Source: Oreohelix idahoensis | Lineage: Eukaryota; Mollusca; Gastropoda; Stylommatophora; Oreohelicidae | NCBI GenBank assembly: GCA_024509875.1 | Contig: JAMPIV010000582.1 | Coordinates: 186,001-250,000, forward strand | DNA: 64,000 nucleotides | Direction of reading: 5' to 3' | Part shown: one piece after another, positions 1 through 11,743 of the stretch | How the letters are laid out: each line of letters opens with the position of its first letter | How positions within the stretch are numbered: position 1 is the stretch's first letter | Translations under genes and position numbers: made by a program | Notes under the pieces: model-generated | What the model saw: the letters and a program-made list of their open reading frames with translations, nothing else | What the model was told of the DNA's origin: nothing | Databases searched by the model: none

Positions 1-792
1 AGGCTACATGCTACTTCTAATTTATTTATTTTTTAAATGTACATGTATGCGTAATTAACAGTTTTCGACTGAAAATTTTAGTGAATACAAAACTCGAATT
101 TTTAGGTTATGGTCACGGACCCCCTAGAAGCCATTCATGGACCACAGGTTAAGAAACCCTGATCTAACAGGTTCTATTACTGTTGTGATATTTTTCTTTG
201 CCCTCACATTTTTAAGCGGAGCTCATTGCTACATCTATTGCTTGTGTCCCTCTGTAAGGTATGGTAATTCCAGTGTGCTAGTGCAGACTGCCGCGACAAC
301 AACTGTTAGTACAGGCATATATCAGTTGTCACGAAAATCATCTTGTGGTGTGGTTTTGGTTTTTAAAGACAATTTTCATTTCATACGGACAACTCCATTA
401 CTGCTCCGATCTCCTCCTTAGATGACACAATGAGGATCTCAGCACAATGCACCGGAAGGACCACAGTGTGCGTATACTGGTCTCATACATTCCATAAATA
501 TTTTCGTGCTAGGTAGGTTTCCTAATTTAAAAAAAAATTTACAACAATATTTTCGATTTCCAACTGCCGAGAGATCTTTAACGTGCGCAACAATGATAAA
601 TAACAATGCTAAAGGTCGTTTATATTTGAACATGCGCCTTAATATAACCAGCTAGTGTGAACGGGACGCGCCTCGCTCAAACGAGGCAAAATTGTATTTG
701 AAAACAAAAACGTGCACAACTTGCACACAACACTCTCTATTTTTTGCCCTTATCGGAGAAGGCTAGGTATCCGATCTCCCCACCCAAGAGAT

Positions 793-793
<1 letters not shown>
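1..793. other. No gene recognised; start of repeat-rich flank
   Basis: AT-rich sequence with only short, low-quality open frames. A 60-bp segment at about 632-690, with the core acgcgcctcgc, resembles one at 6787-6850 and is described as a dispersed repeat. Just before the G run there is a small inverted repeat (ccgatctc ... gagatcgg, about 770-793). Nothing else is supported. Confidence 0.6.

Positions 794-829
<36 letters not shown>
794..829. repeat. Poly-G run (G36)
   Basis: Uninterrupted run of about 36 G immediately after a short inverted repeat. On one strand it is a potential multi-quadruplex; homopolymer length is unreliable in any sequencing technology. Confidence 0.9.
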
Positions 830-830
<1 letters not shown>

Positions 831-879
831 AAGAAATCATTAGGAACCACTGCTTGATAAAAAATGTCCCAGCAATTAT

Positions 880-958
880 ATTCCCTGGGCTGTGAGCGAA
901 CCCGGTACCTTTAAAATTAGAAGTGGACGCCATACCTCTGACTCCCTAGCTTGTTCTA
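880..958 (-). mobile_element. Possible degraded tRNA-derived SINE head
   Basis: Read on the minus strand, the segment shows a B-box-like GGGTTCGCTC about 40 bases downstream of an A-box-like stretch, in a 70-80 nt tRNA-sized unit. No tail, target duplication or second copy was found, so this is a weak call; chance resemblance is possible. Confidence 0.3.
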
Positions 959-1104
959 ACATTTATGAAGCCCAACATGCTCCAATATGCTGCATACACT
1001 TGCTTCCCTAATGTCCAGCTGTTGCGACGTTTCATATTTACACATTAGAATACAATAAACATGTCGCTCATTATCATTTCCTTCTTAGCTCCTTGTGGAG
1101 CATA

Positions 1105-1555
1105 GACCTATCACTGCTGCTGGTCGCTTTGCAGGACGCTAACACCAAAAACATTACGTGCTCTGGTAGCAGTGGTTTGTGTAGCCATTTCTGTTACATA
1201 ATGAGGTAGCCAACCGCATGCCCATCTCCTGTAAGTAGCATTTTCCAACATGGCTGAGTAGTCAATAATTGTCGTGCGCTCGCTCAATAAAGGCGCGTCT
1301 GTGGACTGTCTGCGGCCTGCCACAGTATGGTAACTCGGTCATATCGTTATGTTCATTGTCGTAATAGAATCTCTCAGCCCAACGACCAAATGTGCTGCAA
1401 TTAAGAGTTCTCCCCGCACAACTTCTGCCATGTCTTGTCGATTTTTCACCAAGAATTGGATCAAAATAGATTGCTTGATGCCATTTGATCGCATGATAAG
1501 TCACTGGCGAGAAGTAGCCAGACCAGAAGCATATATCGACCAATAAATAGACCAA
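1105..1555 (-). pseudogene. Decayed mariner-type transposase N-terminus
   Basis: Two overlapping minus-strand frames (1262-1555 and 1111-1323) together resemble the helix-turn-helix half of a mariner-type transposase. Visible landmarks in order are a WAERF-like recognition helix, a GRPQTV block matching the usual SGRP linker, and a WLPHYVTEM segment matching the family's WVPxxLTxEQ block. The similarity switches frame near 1300, so the copy is frameshifted. The catalytic D,D34D half and the terminal inverted repeats are not seen. The family assignment is from pattern memory, not from an alignment. Confidence 0.45.
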
Positions 1556-1592
1556 CGCACAGACAGACAGACGGAAAGATAGGTAGGTATTT

Positions 1593-1908
<316 letters not shown>

Positions 1909-2349
1909 ACTTTATTTTCAAAGGGTTAAGAATTGGCCGCGCAGACCCGTCTAACATTCTGCCCTTCCATTCTCACTTATCTTGCATACTATACCCTTTC
2001 ATTCCCACATGTTACTTTAAGCATTAAATTAAAGGCATTCAACGTTATAAAGGTTACATAACAGAATACAATGACATTACCCAATCATAATCAAAATAAA
2101 GTATTTTTTAAGCAAACAAGAACGCAAGGAAAAAAAAATTGCATTTAAAAAAAAAACAGAAAAAAACCAAACAAACACACAAACAAAAAACAAATCCAAA
2201 ACAACTAAACAGTAAATCAGACAATAATTTGAGTATGATCACCTTAGGGTAGGATAGAATCGGAACTTCTGAAATATTTGAACAGTCTACTATTGAGTGA
2301 GTAGGAACTTTGTGTTTTTCTTTGCTCTCCCTAACTCAATAGCAGAATC
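1909..2349 (-). mobile_element. Possible 3' end of a retroposon between two GATA arrays
   Basis: A 440-bp unique segment lies between two GATA arrays. Read on the minus strand it ends in an AATAAA signal (GAAAATAAAGTTC) directly followed by the (TATC)n array, the layout of a non-LTR element whose 3' tail is a microsatellite. No coding remnant was recognised, so the call rests on layout only. Confidence 0.3.
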
Positions 2350-2604
<255 letters not shown>

Positions 2605-2611
2605 TCACGGG

Positions 2612-2970
2612 TTGCTTCCCCTTAGCTCTGCAGTAGTGATTCAACAGTGGCCAAAACTCAAGAGTTTCTTATGTGGGTCTTCAAAGGTGTCTACCTTCGC
2701 ACAAGATTACTCCTGGCAGAGTTGTAGAAAGAAGGATAATAATGCTTCTACCTCAAGGGATTATTCACAAGATATTCAGAAAGCGAGAACAATGCTGCAT
2801 GAGGCTGAACAAATGTTAACTCTAGTATCTGCCGTCAACTTTTATGAAGGATAGGATTGTCTTATAATTCGTTACCCGTTACCTCGTTTAAGCACCCAGC
2901 TGAGTTAATTCAGCGAAATTCCTCTTATTACACTGGCTAACACAAAAACAAATTGTTTTTCTTTCTCTAA
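2612..2970. repeat. Dispersed repeat family R1, copy 1
   Basis: Shares several blocks in the same order with 59712-59970: gattactcctggcag here versus gattactcttggcag there, followed by a gatgatgct/aataatgct block, a (C)AACTTTTATGA / CCACTTCTGTGA block, and an AGYTGAGTTAATTCAGC / AGCCGAAAGTAATTCAGC block. The copies are diverged and probably belong to an old interspersed family. An 80-codon open frame here has no recognisable content. Confidence 0.5.
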
Positions 2971-3123
2971 CATGTCTATGTTTTTCTGGTCAATTTTAAT
3001 GCGCTGTTTTTAAATCTGCAAACTGTTTTTCTCTATCAGGTCGGGATCTCAAGAAATAAGCAATTGAAGTTTTTTAACAACGCATACAGTATTACAATAT
3101 CATTCGTACAAGAAGTATAACAG

Positions 3124-4815
3124 TTATGTAGGTTTGAATTTCTTTGCAGTCGACTTTCGTCGGTGAATGGCATGTGGTACATAGCAATGAAGCATCCAAC
3201 AATAATCGGCAAGCATGGTCACACTCCACCGTCCTTGATAACGTGACTCCATTACGGCGATATCTTGATGGAATCGTTCTCCATGTTCATCGCTGACTTC
3301 GCCAAGGTTGTCAGGGGAAAAGTCAAGATGCAAATCGGGCAAATGGATTTTGAGGGACATGTTACAGCCCATAATTCTGTATGCATCTATGCACTGCTTA
3401 ACAATATGCACATAGTCGACAGATTTGTGATTTCCCAGAAAGTTATCGACGATCGATTTGAATGCCATCCATCCGCGAAATTCACTACCATGTAACAAGT
3501 TCTCGAATTGTTTGTCTGCAATAACTTTCCTAATCTGAGGTCCTACAAAGATGCCTTCCTTTATCTTTGCATCGCTAACTTGCGGAAACTTTTCTCGAAG
3601 ATAAGTGAAAGCTTTGCTCGTTTTATCTAACGCTTTTACGAAATTCTTCATGAGCCCCAACTTTATATGTAACGGTGGTAAAATGATGCTGTCTTTGTTA
3701 ACTAATGGCTCGTGTATTACATTTTTATGCCCGAGCTGCATACGATCCCTGATAGGCCACACCTTTCTTGCATAATGTTCATGTCTGTTGCGGCTGTCCC
3801 ATTCACATAGGAAGCAACACAATTTAGTATACCCAGTCTGCATGCCCGTGATAATTGCAATGACCTTTAGGTCTCCACAAATCCGCCATTGGTAGTCATT
3901 GTACTTTATTTTTGCCAAAAGTATAGCCATATTGTCATAAGTCTCTTTCATATGAACAGAGTAGGCGACTGGAATTGATGAAAATAAATTTCTGTTACGC
4001 AATAACACGGCTTTTAGACTAAACTTGGAAGAGTCGATGAAAAGTCGCCATTCGTTGACTATGTGCTCATGACCGAGGTGCACCATTAGACCGTTTACAT
4101 CTTTGCAATAGCAAATGTCATCATCGATCTCAAAGTATTGAATAAGTTCTCTGTGACTATGACGAAATTTAGATATCGGAGTATTGGGCGCTAAAAGATT
4201 CCATTCTTTGAGTCGCGAACCGAGTAATTCCGCTTGTCCTTTGGTAAGAGTGAGATCACGTATTAGATCTGAAAGTTCTGAATGGTTAATTAAGTGAACA
4301 CCATCATTCACCGGTATATAATCCGAGTCAGAATTAGTTTCTAAAGCAGGTAAACTATCACTTTCTGATGGTTCATTCACGTCCAACGGATATTGTTCTG
4401 GTGGAACTTGGATCGGACACGTGATTGGATCATGAGACACTGGTTTCAAAACCGATTCAATATTTGGATAAACCACAGACTTTCTAGTTTTAAAAGTGAA
4501 ACCATGGATATTTGTCAAGCAGAAGTAACAATCAGTAGCGTGATTTTTCGGTTCACGCCATATTACTGGCACTCCAAAAGGCATCGACTTATGCTTCGGC
4601 GATTTTCGTAACCAACCTGCCAATGTATTTGCACAAGTCGAACAAACTGCATTTGGCTTCCAAGATTTATTTGCATCATCAACTTGTGAATCTAAATAAA
4701 GTTCATATGCTTTCTTTAGTAATGGTGTAAAGTTTTTCTGGTGAACACGATCGGTAAAATATCCGCACACGTAGCAGAACAGATCAGCCAAATTTCTACA
4801 ACTTCTAGAAGCCAT
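3124..4815 (-). CDS. Intact intronless 563-aa protein of unknown function
   Basis: A single uninterrupted minus-strand frame starting MASRSCRNLADLFCYVCGYF. The N-terminus carries paired cysteines (FCYVCGYF near residues 13-19, CSTCANTL near 57-64, DCYFCLTN near 94-101) that could bind zinc. A central acidic linker (about 140-165) is followed by a conserved-looking body with a CCFLCEWDSRNRHEH segment (a further Cys/His cluster) and a C-terminal SDEHGERFHQDI block. I do not recognise a characterised domain; the body reminds me of multi-copy, function-unknown proteins in arthropod and other invertebrate genomes. It lacks introns and sits among transposons, so it may be transposon-encoded or a retrocopy. 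No terminal repeats, poly-A tail or polyadenylation signal were found around it. That it stays open over 1.7 kb in decayed surroundings implies youth or selection. Confidence 0.7.
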   Translation of the reverse strand: MASRSCRNLADLFCYVCGYFTDRVHQKNFTPLLKKAYELYLDSQVDDANKSWKPNAVCSTCANTLAGWLRKSPKHKSMPFGVPVIWREPKNHATDCYFCLTNIHGFTFKTRKSVVYPNIESVLKPVSHDPITCPIQVPPEQYPLDVNEPSESDSLPALETNSDSDYIPVNDGVHLINHSELSDLIRDLTLTKGQAELLGSRLKEWNLLAPNTPISKFRHSHRELIQYFEIDDDICYCKDVNGLMVHLGHEHIVNEWRLFIDSSKFSLKAVLLRNRNLFSSIPVAYSVHMKETYDNMAILLAKIKYNDYQWRICGDLKVIAIITGMQTGYTKLCCFLCEWDSRNRHEHYARKVWPIRDRMQLGHKNVIHEPLVNKDSIILPPLHIKLGLMKNFVKALDKTSKAFTYLREKFPQVSDAKIKEGIFVGPQIRKVIADKQFENLLHGSEFRGWMAFKSIVDNFLGNHKSVDYVHIVKQCIDAYRIMGCNMSLKIHLPDLHLDFSPDNLGEVSDEHGERFHQDIAVMESRYQGRWSVTMLADYCWMLHCYVPHAIHRRKSTAKKFKPT

Positions 4816-5869
4816 ATTTCGCTCAGAATTATTTCAAAATACAGTAACTATTTGACAAATAGCGTAACATATGTCATGCATCTTTTAGCAGTATAAAAAG
4901 TAGAATTATTTTGCAGTTTATTAATTTTTAATAAGTTATATAGTTAAAAATGAAACGGGGCAAATAACGGTTTTCCAAAAATATATTTATTCACAAATAT
5001 CTTAAAAACCCGATGTGATAGAGATAAACGGATTTCAAATTTGAAATCAGCGCAAGAAACTGACATAAGAACATTTATTCTTATATAAGAAAGAAACATG
5101 TTGTTTGTCAGTGTTATTATGTATAGCTCTGTTTAAGTATATTTAAGAAATTGTCTGAGACATACGGATATAGTACATTCAAAATGATAAAATCAAAATT
5201 TGTATATATACAAATAACAAATTTAATAATCAATTAACAGTTTAAAAAATGAATAATTCCTTAACAAACAATAATCATCATCGAGTGATGTTATGGAGTA
5301 TTGGGTAAGAGTTCACTTGGCAGCTTTTATGTTTCTACTTAACTGCCAATGAAGTTCTGCTCCTGCTGATGTTTGGGTCTTTGCAGATAGAGGACTGGAT
5401 CGCACTCGTCACTGTTCAAGTTTGAAAGTTGTATCACGTTCCAAGAAATGTCAGGGAGTAACTACCAAGCTAGTCCCGCGTCTCTAAGACCTGTCTGAGG
5501 ATGGTGTGTAGCGTCAACTTTCAGGCCACTTATACCCTCACTTGTTCCAGAGATTGTACCCTCAACTGGTACCACCGAGTAGCTTCACAAAAGAAGAGAA
5601 CAAATACCCTCTTGAGTACTGCGTTTTCCGACACATACTTATGTATCCCCCTCTTCCTATTCCACCATTCCATCTATCTCAGAACTTTACCCTCGATGAG
5701 AATTAATCTTAATCTCATTGAGCGAAAACTTTCTTTACATTTAAATTGAATAGATTTATGTTTAACTTTACATTGGTTGAAAAGGTTAATAATATAGATT
5801 GAATATGTTTTCATTTACATCTACACTGGTTGAAAATGTTAATAATATAATTAACATAATTTCTTTCAT
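4816..5869. other. No feature recognised
   Basis: AT-rich flank of the 563-codon ORF. Several short open frames occur (for example 5501-5749), none with recognisable content or splice-site framing. Confidence 0.5.
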
Positions 5870-6010
5870 CATTCACTTCCTGCTCCATATGGAACTTGGG
5901 ACTACCTCTGCTTTTAGTTCTCTATAGGAAACTCGCATAAAGCAGTCACCAGCCCTTGCAGTGGTGGTTCATCAAATCGTCATTCTATATGCTGAGGTTG
6001 CCAGCCACAA
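5870..6010. repeat. Dispersed repeat family R2, copy 1
   Basis: Shares ordered blocks with about 60740-60850: tgctccatatggaacttgggactacct here against tgctatatatggagcatggggttacct there, then gaaactcgcataaagcagtcaccagc against gaaacccgcatgaagcagtcaccagc. The second block matches at nearly every position over 26 bases. Confidence 0.6.
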
Positions 6011-6779
6011 ATGACTTGGACATCCACTTAGCTTTTTTCACATATTAATATTCACATGTCAATATCTACGTATTATTTCACGTGTTAATAATGCAAAACA
6101 TAGAATTATAGATATACAACTTACCCCAAATTGACTTTGAGATCACATACTTCTGGCGCAGAGATAGAGTAAGGCAACTTGTTGAAGATGCCTCTTACAT
6201 GTGTTCTGGGGTTGTTACTTTATAATAAGCTCCCACTTTGACTCCGTCTCTCAGATTCCGGTTTTCCTTGCTAATAAAAGTAGAGTTTTCCTGGGCTTTT
6301 AAGTCCTCAAGAGGCTCCAACAAGTCAGGTCTGATAAATGAATTCTGATTTTTTTCTTAACTCTGTCAGGTCTGGTTCTTTTCTCGACGAGGTGAATTCT
6401 CAGAAGCGTTAAACTGCAAAAGTGTCAGGTTATATTCCCCCTTTCGTTCCTGGCACGTGTTGTTTACTATTAGACCAGGACCAATCAGAAATGTTGTTAT
6501 ATTTACATCTCGAGTGCCGGCCAATAGTTTCAAACATGCGTTTTTAGGATGGGGTTTATTCAAAAAGTTTCCTCATAGGAATTCTGCGTGTGATTGTAAA
6601 GGTCTCGTCTTCCATATATTCTCGTAGTAGGCAATAAATTAACAAGGCAGCTCGGGCGTTGGCGTAGCTGGCGAGTCCTTTTTAGGGCTTTGTGCAAGCA
6701 GATAGATAATGTTAGTCCTTTACAGAACAGAATCTATCAACGCTGATCGAGATAGCAGTCAACAGAGTTGACTTTTTTT
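6011..6779. other. No feature recognised
   Basis: Low-complexity-poor, AT-rich sequence with no plausible coding frame, repeat or terminal repeat that I could support. Confidence 0.5.
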
Positions 6780-6852
6780 TGGATGGTAAATGCGCTCTGA
6801 TATAACCAAATAGGTTGAAAGGAACGCGCCTCGCCAGAAGAAGGCAAAAAAA
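6780..6852. repeat. Dispersed repeat family R3 (paired with 632-690)
   Basis: Both copies read [g/a]atataacca...ttgaa/gtgaa...g[g]aacgcgcctcgc/gacgcgcctcgc followed by an aggcaaaa tract. About 50-60 bp are shared in the same orientation, 6 kb apart. The family and origin are unknown. Confidence 0.45.
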
Positions 6853-8577
6853 AAATTCTCGTCAATGATTACAAATACCAATCCCTATATTATTACAACT
6901 AATGTCTTTGTAATAATTCTGTCGGAAGCTTATTACAACATTGCCGATCAGGTGTGTCTGACTGATTCTTATCGCCCCGTCCTTGTGCAAAAAAAAAAAA
7001 TTCATCGTATTACCATCTGGGCTAAGACGTCACACTAGTCTTATCATGTATAAACAACCTTTGCTGGCCTTTTTCCGTGTGAAACAGGCGCCCAACTTCT
7101 GGTATACGAGAATGTCTACCAACGGATTGTCGGTTAAGTTTGCATCATCCGCCTACTCTTAACAAGGTCAAGCGGGGAAACAAACTTGATAACTATTACT
7201 GAAAGGAGTGTAAGGTGATTTGAAAATACCAAATATCTGTTTTATAGCAGAGAAAAAAAATGTGGCGACCACGGAAATTTCATGTAATCAGTACGCACAA
7301 CAAAATGTAACTGAATACGGCCGGAGAGGACAAGAGAACGACCCAAAATTATGTGACAGACAGACAGACAAACGAACGGACCGATTGATGGAATGATTGA
7401 ATAACTGATAATCTTATTTAGATGAACATATTTAAGAGGTAAGCCTTATTGTGATGCTACTGAGTAATCGTCCATTCTTTAAAATATTTAGTCACTACCA
7501 CACGTACATTAACAAGTGGAAGCTTGAAGAGAAATAGTATAGTTTCTCCAAACATTGAACTGCCCGCAAAAAAAAAACAGCACCAACGTATATCTAGAAA
7601 TTTCAACCTTCCATTCTGCGGAAAGCTGAAGAAAGATTTTTTTTAAAGTCGCTAATGAAATGTTTTACCGAGTCAGGAAATGCACCCTACTTTATCCAAT
7701 CAGACTCCATCTCAGCGGCAGCCAATCGAAAAGAATAATTTTTTTCCTCACGACACCCGTTGAGATGGGAAAGACCCTGGATGATAATAACCGGGAACTC
7801 TGCGGTAACTCAGGTCAGATCTACAAGAGCTGATCGTATTGTAGACTAAAAATACACACTCATTTTATAAAACTGATAGCACGTGGTTTTTTTAAATTCC
7901 GTTTTCACATCTTAATTACTACCTCCTCATGGCTTGGAATATTGTAATGAACAAAGATACGCGTGCACAGCAAGAATACGCTTTCTTTCTCTCTTCCTAA
8001 ATAGTACTAACAACCGGTAAAGCAGCGTAACGAAATTATAAAGAAAATAAATTACATTGACATATACATGGCGAAGCTCGCAGAAAATATGAATGGCTGA
8101 ATATTTTAAGCTAAGTTCTAAAAAGTGTGATATCATTAGAAGCGTGGTTTAATTTTGGCTTCAAAATATAACCTGTCTTCAAAGTTTAATCACACACAGG
8201 ATGGAGCAGTACGTTAAATAATAATAATTTGTTACAGATAATAACAATTGCGAAAAAAAACCACACATTTATTCACCTCGTCTGGAAGGTACAAGATAAA
8301 TAACTGACAATAGTCCAAAGAGTCAAAATAAAATGCTTAATGTACTTCAGCCACTACTGATCATAAAGGATAACATCATAAAGGCAATTTTAATAGACAA
8401 AAAACAGAGAGCTACATCGAGATCGTTTCGTTATAATCTTAAATTCTATTGAATTAAAGGGAAAATGCGAGCTCTTCGTGAGCGGAAAGACGTAGAATAA
8501 CAGTACTGAATTAAAAAACATAGTGAACACTGCTCTAAGGCGACTAAGTTCCGAGTTTATTTGAGGGGGAAAAAAAC
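6853..8577. other. No feature recognised
   Basis: No coding frame with recognisable content. Short A or T runs and a GACAGACA stretch near 7365 are the only simple-sequence features. Confidence 0.5.
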
Positions 8578-8611
8578 ACAATTTATGTGGTTTGATCTCT
8601 GTAGCCGCGAG

Positions 8612-8850
8612 ATGTCGTTGAGTAAGGAAGAAAGAGATCAGGTAATTCTGCTTATGGGAAATCAGAGTCAGAGAGAGGTCGCAGCAGAATTTAACAGACA
8701 GTCTCCGTACCGTGTGCCAGCACTGTGTTATTGGCAGATTCTGCTGTGACCTCTCTCGACCGTGTGCCAGCACTGTGTTATTGGCAGATTCTGCTGTGAC
8801 CTTGTGACGGATGAAAATATTGCTGTCCCTGAATTGTCGGACGATAATAA
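8612..8850 (+). pseudogene. Transposase HTH fragment interrupted by a 50-bp duplication
   Basis: The frame starting at 8612 reads MSLSKEERDQVILLMGNQSQ then REVAAEFNRQ, matching the N-terminal helix-turn-helix found in a family of Tc1/mariner-like transposases (often annotated DUF4817). After the second helix the sequence enters a 50-bp unit present 1.8 times (8711-8801). It then continues with VTDEN, which resembles the next conserved block of the same proteins. The simplest reading is a transposase gene in which a 50-bp segment was duplicated in place. The rest of the transposase is not recognisable downstream. Confidence 0.5.
8711..8801. repeat. 50-bp minisatellite unit, 1.8 copies
   Basis: Two tandem copies of the unit beginning cgtgtgccagcactgtgtta; the second copy lacks the last 9 bases (ctctctcga). 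The same unit forms an 8-copy array at 11333-11743. Confidence 0.9.
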
Positions 8851-8924
8851 TAGTACCCTTGAATAGCACCGTGGGCACTGAATTTACGTTGAAATTAAGT
8901 CGCCAACGGGGATCACTCGTGGAA

Positions 8925-8996
8925 TCCCCACGCGTGCTAATTAGTATGCATTATTCCACGTGGATTTCCTCACGCGGGCTAATTAGTATGCAATAG
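8925..8996. repeat. Imperfect direct repeat around a CACGTG site
   Basis: Two copies of cacgcg[t/g]gctaattagtatgca spaced about 44 bp apart with ccacgtgg between them. No function assigned. Confidence 0.6.
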
Positions 8997-11332
8997 TTAT
9001 CATGCGGGCAGCCAGGACATCGCTTTGTCTTAAATTTTGTTTAGCCACGCCTACTGTCTTATTTCTCGAGCCATTAAAAATCAAGCTATTTCTCTACCTT
9101 TTTCTGTCATCCCGTCAAGAAGGCGGCGCCAGAGAAACGGCAAGCGGGCAGTTATCAAAGACTGTTGTAGTCTCTAAGAACGTAGCAGAGTTTTACACCT
9201 CCGGTTGACACATTGACGCGAACTGGTCTAAGAGGGTTAGAAATCTCTGCCGGACGAAGAGATACGGGGAAAGTCTAGCGGTAGATAGTGTGTAATAGAG
9301 CTTTGATCGGCGGGCCCAGTCGAAATAGTTCTCTAGAATCAAGAGAGGCGAGGAATATCGCATGCGGCTATTATTTTTCATTCATTAAATATATATTGGT
9401 ATCGCTGAAAAATGCAGTTATCATTCGCGACAGAGAGTTGAAGAGGAGGCTAGCTCATATTATTAGAATCTAACAAGATTTCTTTGAGTTTCTTCTATAC
9501 GTGGAGTTTGAATTCATTCTGTGTGCTGCGGTAAAATATATTAGAGTTTTAACGTGTAAAGTTCATTTATTTCACTGGATTTTTTGTGTTAATTTAAACC
9601 TATTAAATAAACCTATAGCAAAGTTCTCCAGATGTAAATCGAAAATGTAACTATCCGTTATTTCCCGAGATAATATATGTGTAACATAATTTTAAAACGC
9701 TAGGTGATCGTAATTGTTTAATAACCATATATTTCTATTTCATCTTGTGTAAATTTTAAGTAATTAACTGTTCATAGCTAGTGGTAAAAGTGATACATTA
9801 GCTAGTCACTCGTGTAGTTCTTTTTAATATAAATAATTAAATACCGGAGTGATTTTACAGATCTTACATTAAAAAATGCGGGTGTTGTAATATAATTATA
9901 GTAAGATTACCTGTTTTATATATTCTCTTTTATACAGGTGATCATACCTTTGCGATCCAACGTTTTTATAGAGATACATGATCAGATGGCTTAAGGCATC
10001 CCAATTATATGTTCCTAAACATACAAACATTTGACAGTAAAAATCTGATGTTAGAGACCCTTATAGGTCCACCTTCTCAACCCATGAGAGCGGTTAAATA
10101 ACCAGAACACTTCAATGTTAAATGGTGTTAAATGTTAAACTGGAACGGGACAATGCCAGAAGATTTTATTCTATCTTAATCATATAAAGTTCACTGGCCT
10201 GATGAGACAGAACTTACAGCACAAATTTATTTAATTAAACCCATATGACAGTAAACATTTTCCTACCACCAACTTCTACAGAGAACATTTACGGCTATTT
10301 CTTTCCGAGAACAGCCTGTGAGTAACATTCTGCTGTTTGAAATATCTCACCTTCACTACGACAGAAACCTAGAAAAAACTTATCCCCACGAAATACCTGC
10401 AGTACGAAAGAGGAATACCCCACCCAGGAAAAAATATAATCAACGCACCAATTCAGCGAATCTCCGAGAAAAATAGCAGTTGCCTATACGGAGTTTCTGG
10501 GGCTGAACTGGTCAAACAGGACATATAATAGTCTTAAAATACATTGAGTGTGATTAATTCCTTGGAACGTATGCATCGTCGACAGTGGGGTAAGCCTGTG
10601 TGTAAGTGAGCTCACTGTATTTATGTAGAGAGTGAAACGGAACGAAAGAATTTATTTTCTTAAGTTACTACTAATATAACATCTTCTTTTTTTATCTATC
10701 TCTCACTAAGTCTGAAGGCCCACGGGATAGTTAAATTAAGGACATACCTGTTACCCGTCCTGACTACTCCCCACTCCCATTGTTAATCACTTGTTTTGAT
10801 CTTTTGGGGTAAACAACCTCGGGTTGGATCATTCCTAGTTTTCCATATTCCAGAGGGAGGGTCTACGAGAGTATAATTTTTCTTTTCTCTTATGTAACTA
10901 TAATTCACTGATGTAATGATAACGATGTAATTTATGTTGTGATCTATTTTTCTAAAGATATAATAAACTTAATAAACCTTAATCTACTGGTGTTGGTCAA
11001 AACCTCCCCTGCCATTTATACGTGACCCCATAGTTTACCTGTTCGTTTCTATGTATGTATGTATTTATGTCACAAAATTGTTTGTGTGTGCGTACGAGAG
11101 GATAGTGTATTTGAATCCGTATCTAGTGAGAAAATACGTCTCCATTAAAGTGTGTCGTACTAGATATGTTGGGTTGAGCAATTACTTAATCCAAGACAGT
11201 ATTTTTTCTTACACCTGTACTCCTCGTAAACAGGACTATTTCTCACACCTTTCTCTCACCTAGATCTCACTATCTCACCTCTGCTCGAATGGGACCATAA
11301 ATATATAAGACCTATCTATAAAATTTACGACA
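8997..11332. other. No gene recognised over 2.3 kb
   Basis: The 9.0-9.5 kb part is GC-richer and followed by AT-rich sequence with AATAAA-like signals (near 9605 and 10963-10975). This resembles the composition of retroelement LTRs, but no second copy, TG...CA ends or target duplication could be matched. Short frames such as 9002-9208 and 9288-9473 have no recognisable content. Confidence 0.45.
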
Positions 11333-11743
11333 GACCTCTCTCGACCGCGTGCCAGCACTGTGTTATTGGCAGATTCTGCTGTGACCTCTCTCGACCGTGT
11401 GCCAGCACTGTGTTAGTGGCAGATTCTGCTGTGACCTCTCTCGACCGTGAGCCAGCACTGTGTTATTGGCAGATTCTGCTGTGACCTCTCTCGACCGTGT
11501 GTCAGCACTATGTTATTGGCAGATTCTGCTGTGACCTCTCTCGACCGTGTGCCAGCACTGTGTTATTGGCAGATTCTGCTGTGACCTCTCTCGACCGTGT
11601 GCCAGCACTGTGTTACTGGCAGATTCTGCTGTGACCTCTCTCGACCGTGTGCCAGCACTGTGTTATTGGCAGATTCTGCTGTGACCTCTCTCAACCGTGT
11701 GCCAGCACTGTGTTATTGGCAGTTTCTGCTGTGACCTCTCTCG
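11333..11743. repeat. 50-bp minisatellite, 8 copies
   Basis: Eight tandem copies of the unit also found at 8711-8801, with single-base differences between copies (for example gccagcactg / gtcagcacta). Read on the plus strand one frame is coding-like and matches the transposase region in which the shorter array sits. Confidence 0.95.

Noticed and set aside
8997..9900. A solo LTR
   Set aside because: Composition and polyadenylation-like signals suggest one, but no TG...CA ends, target duplication or second copy could be matched.
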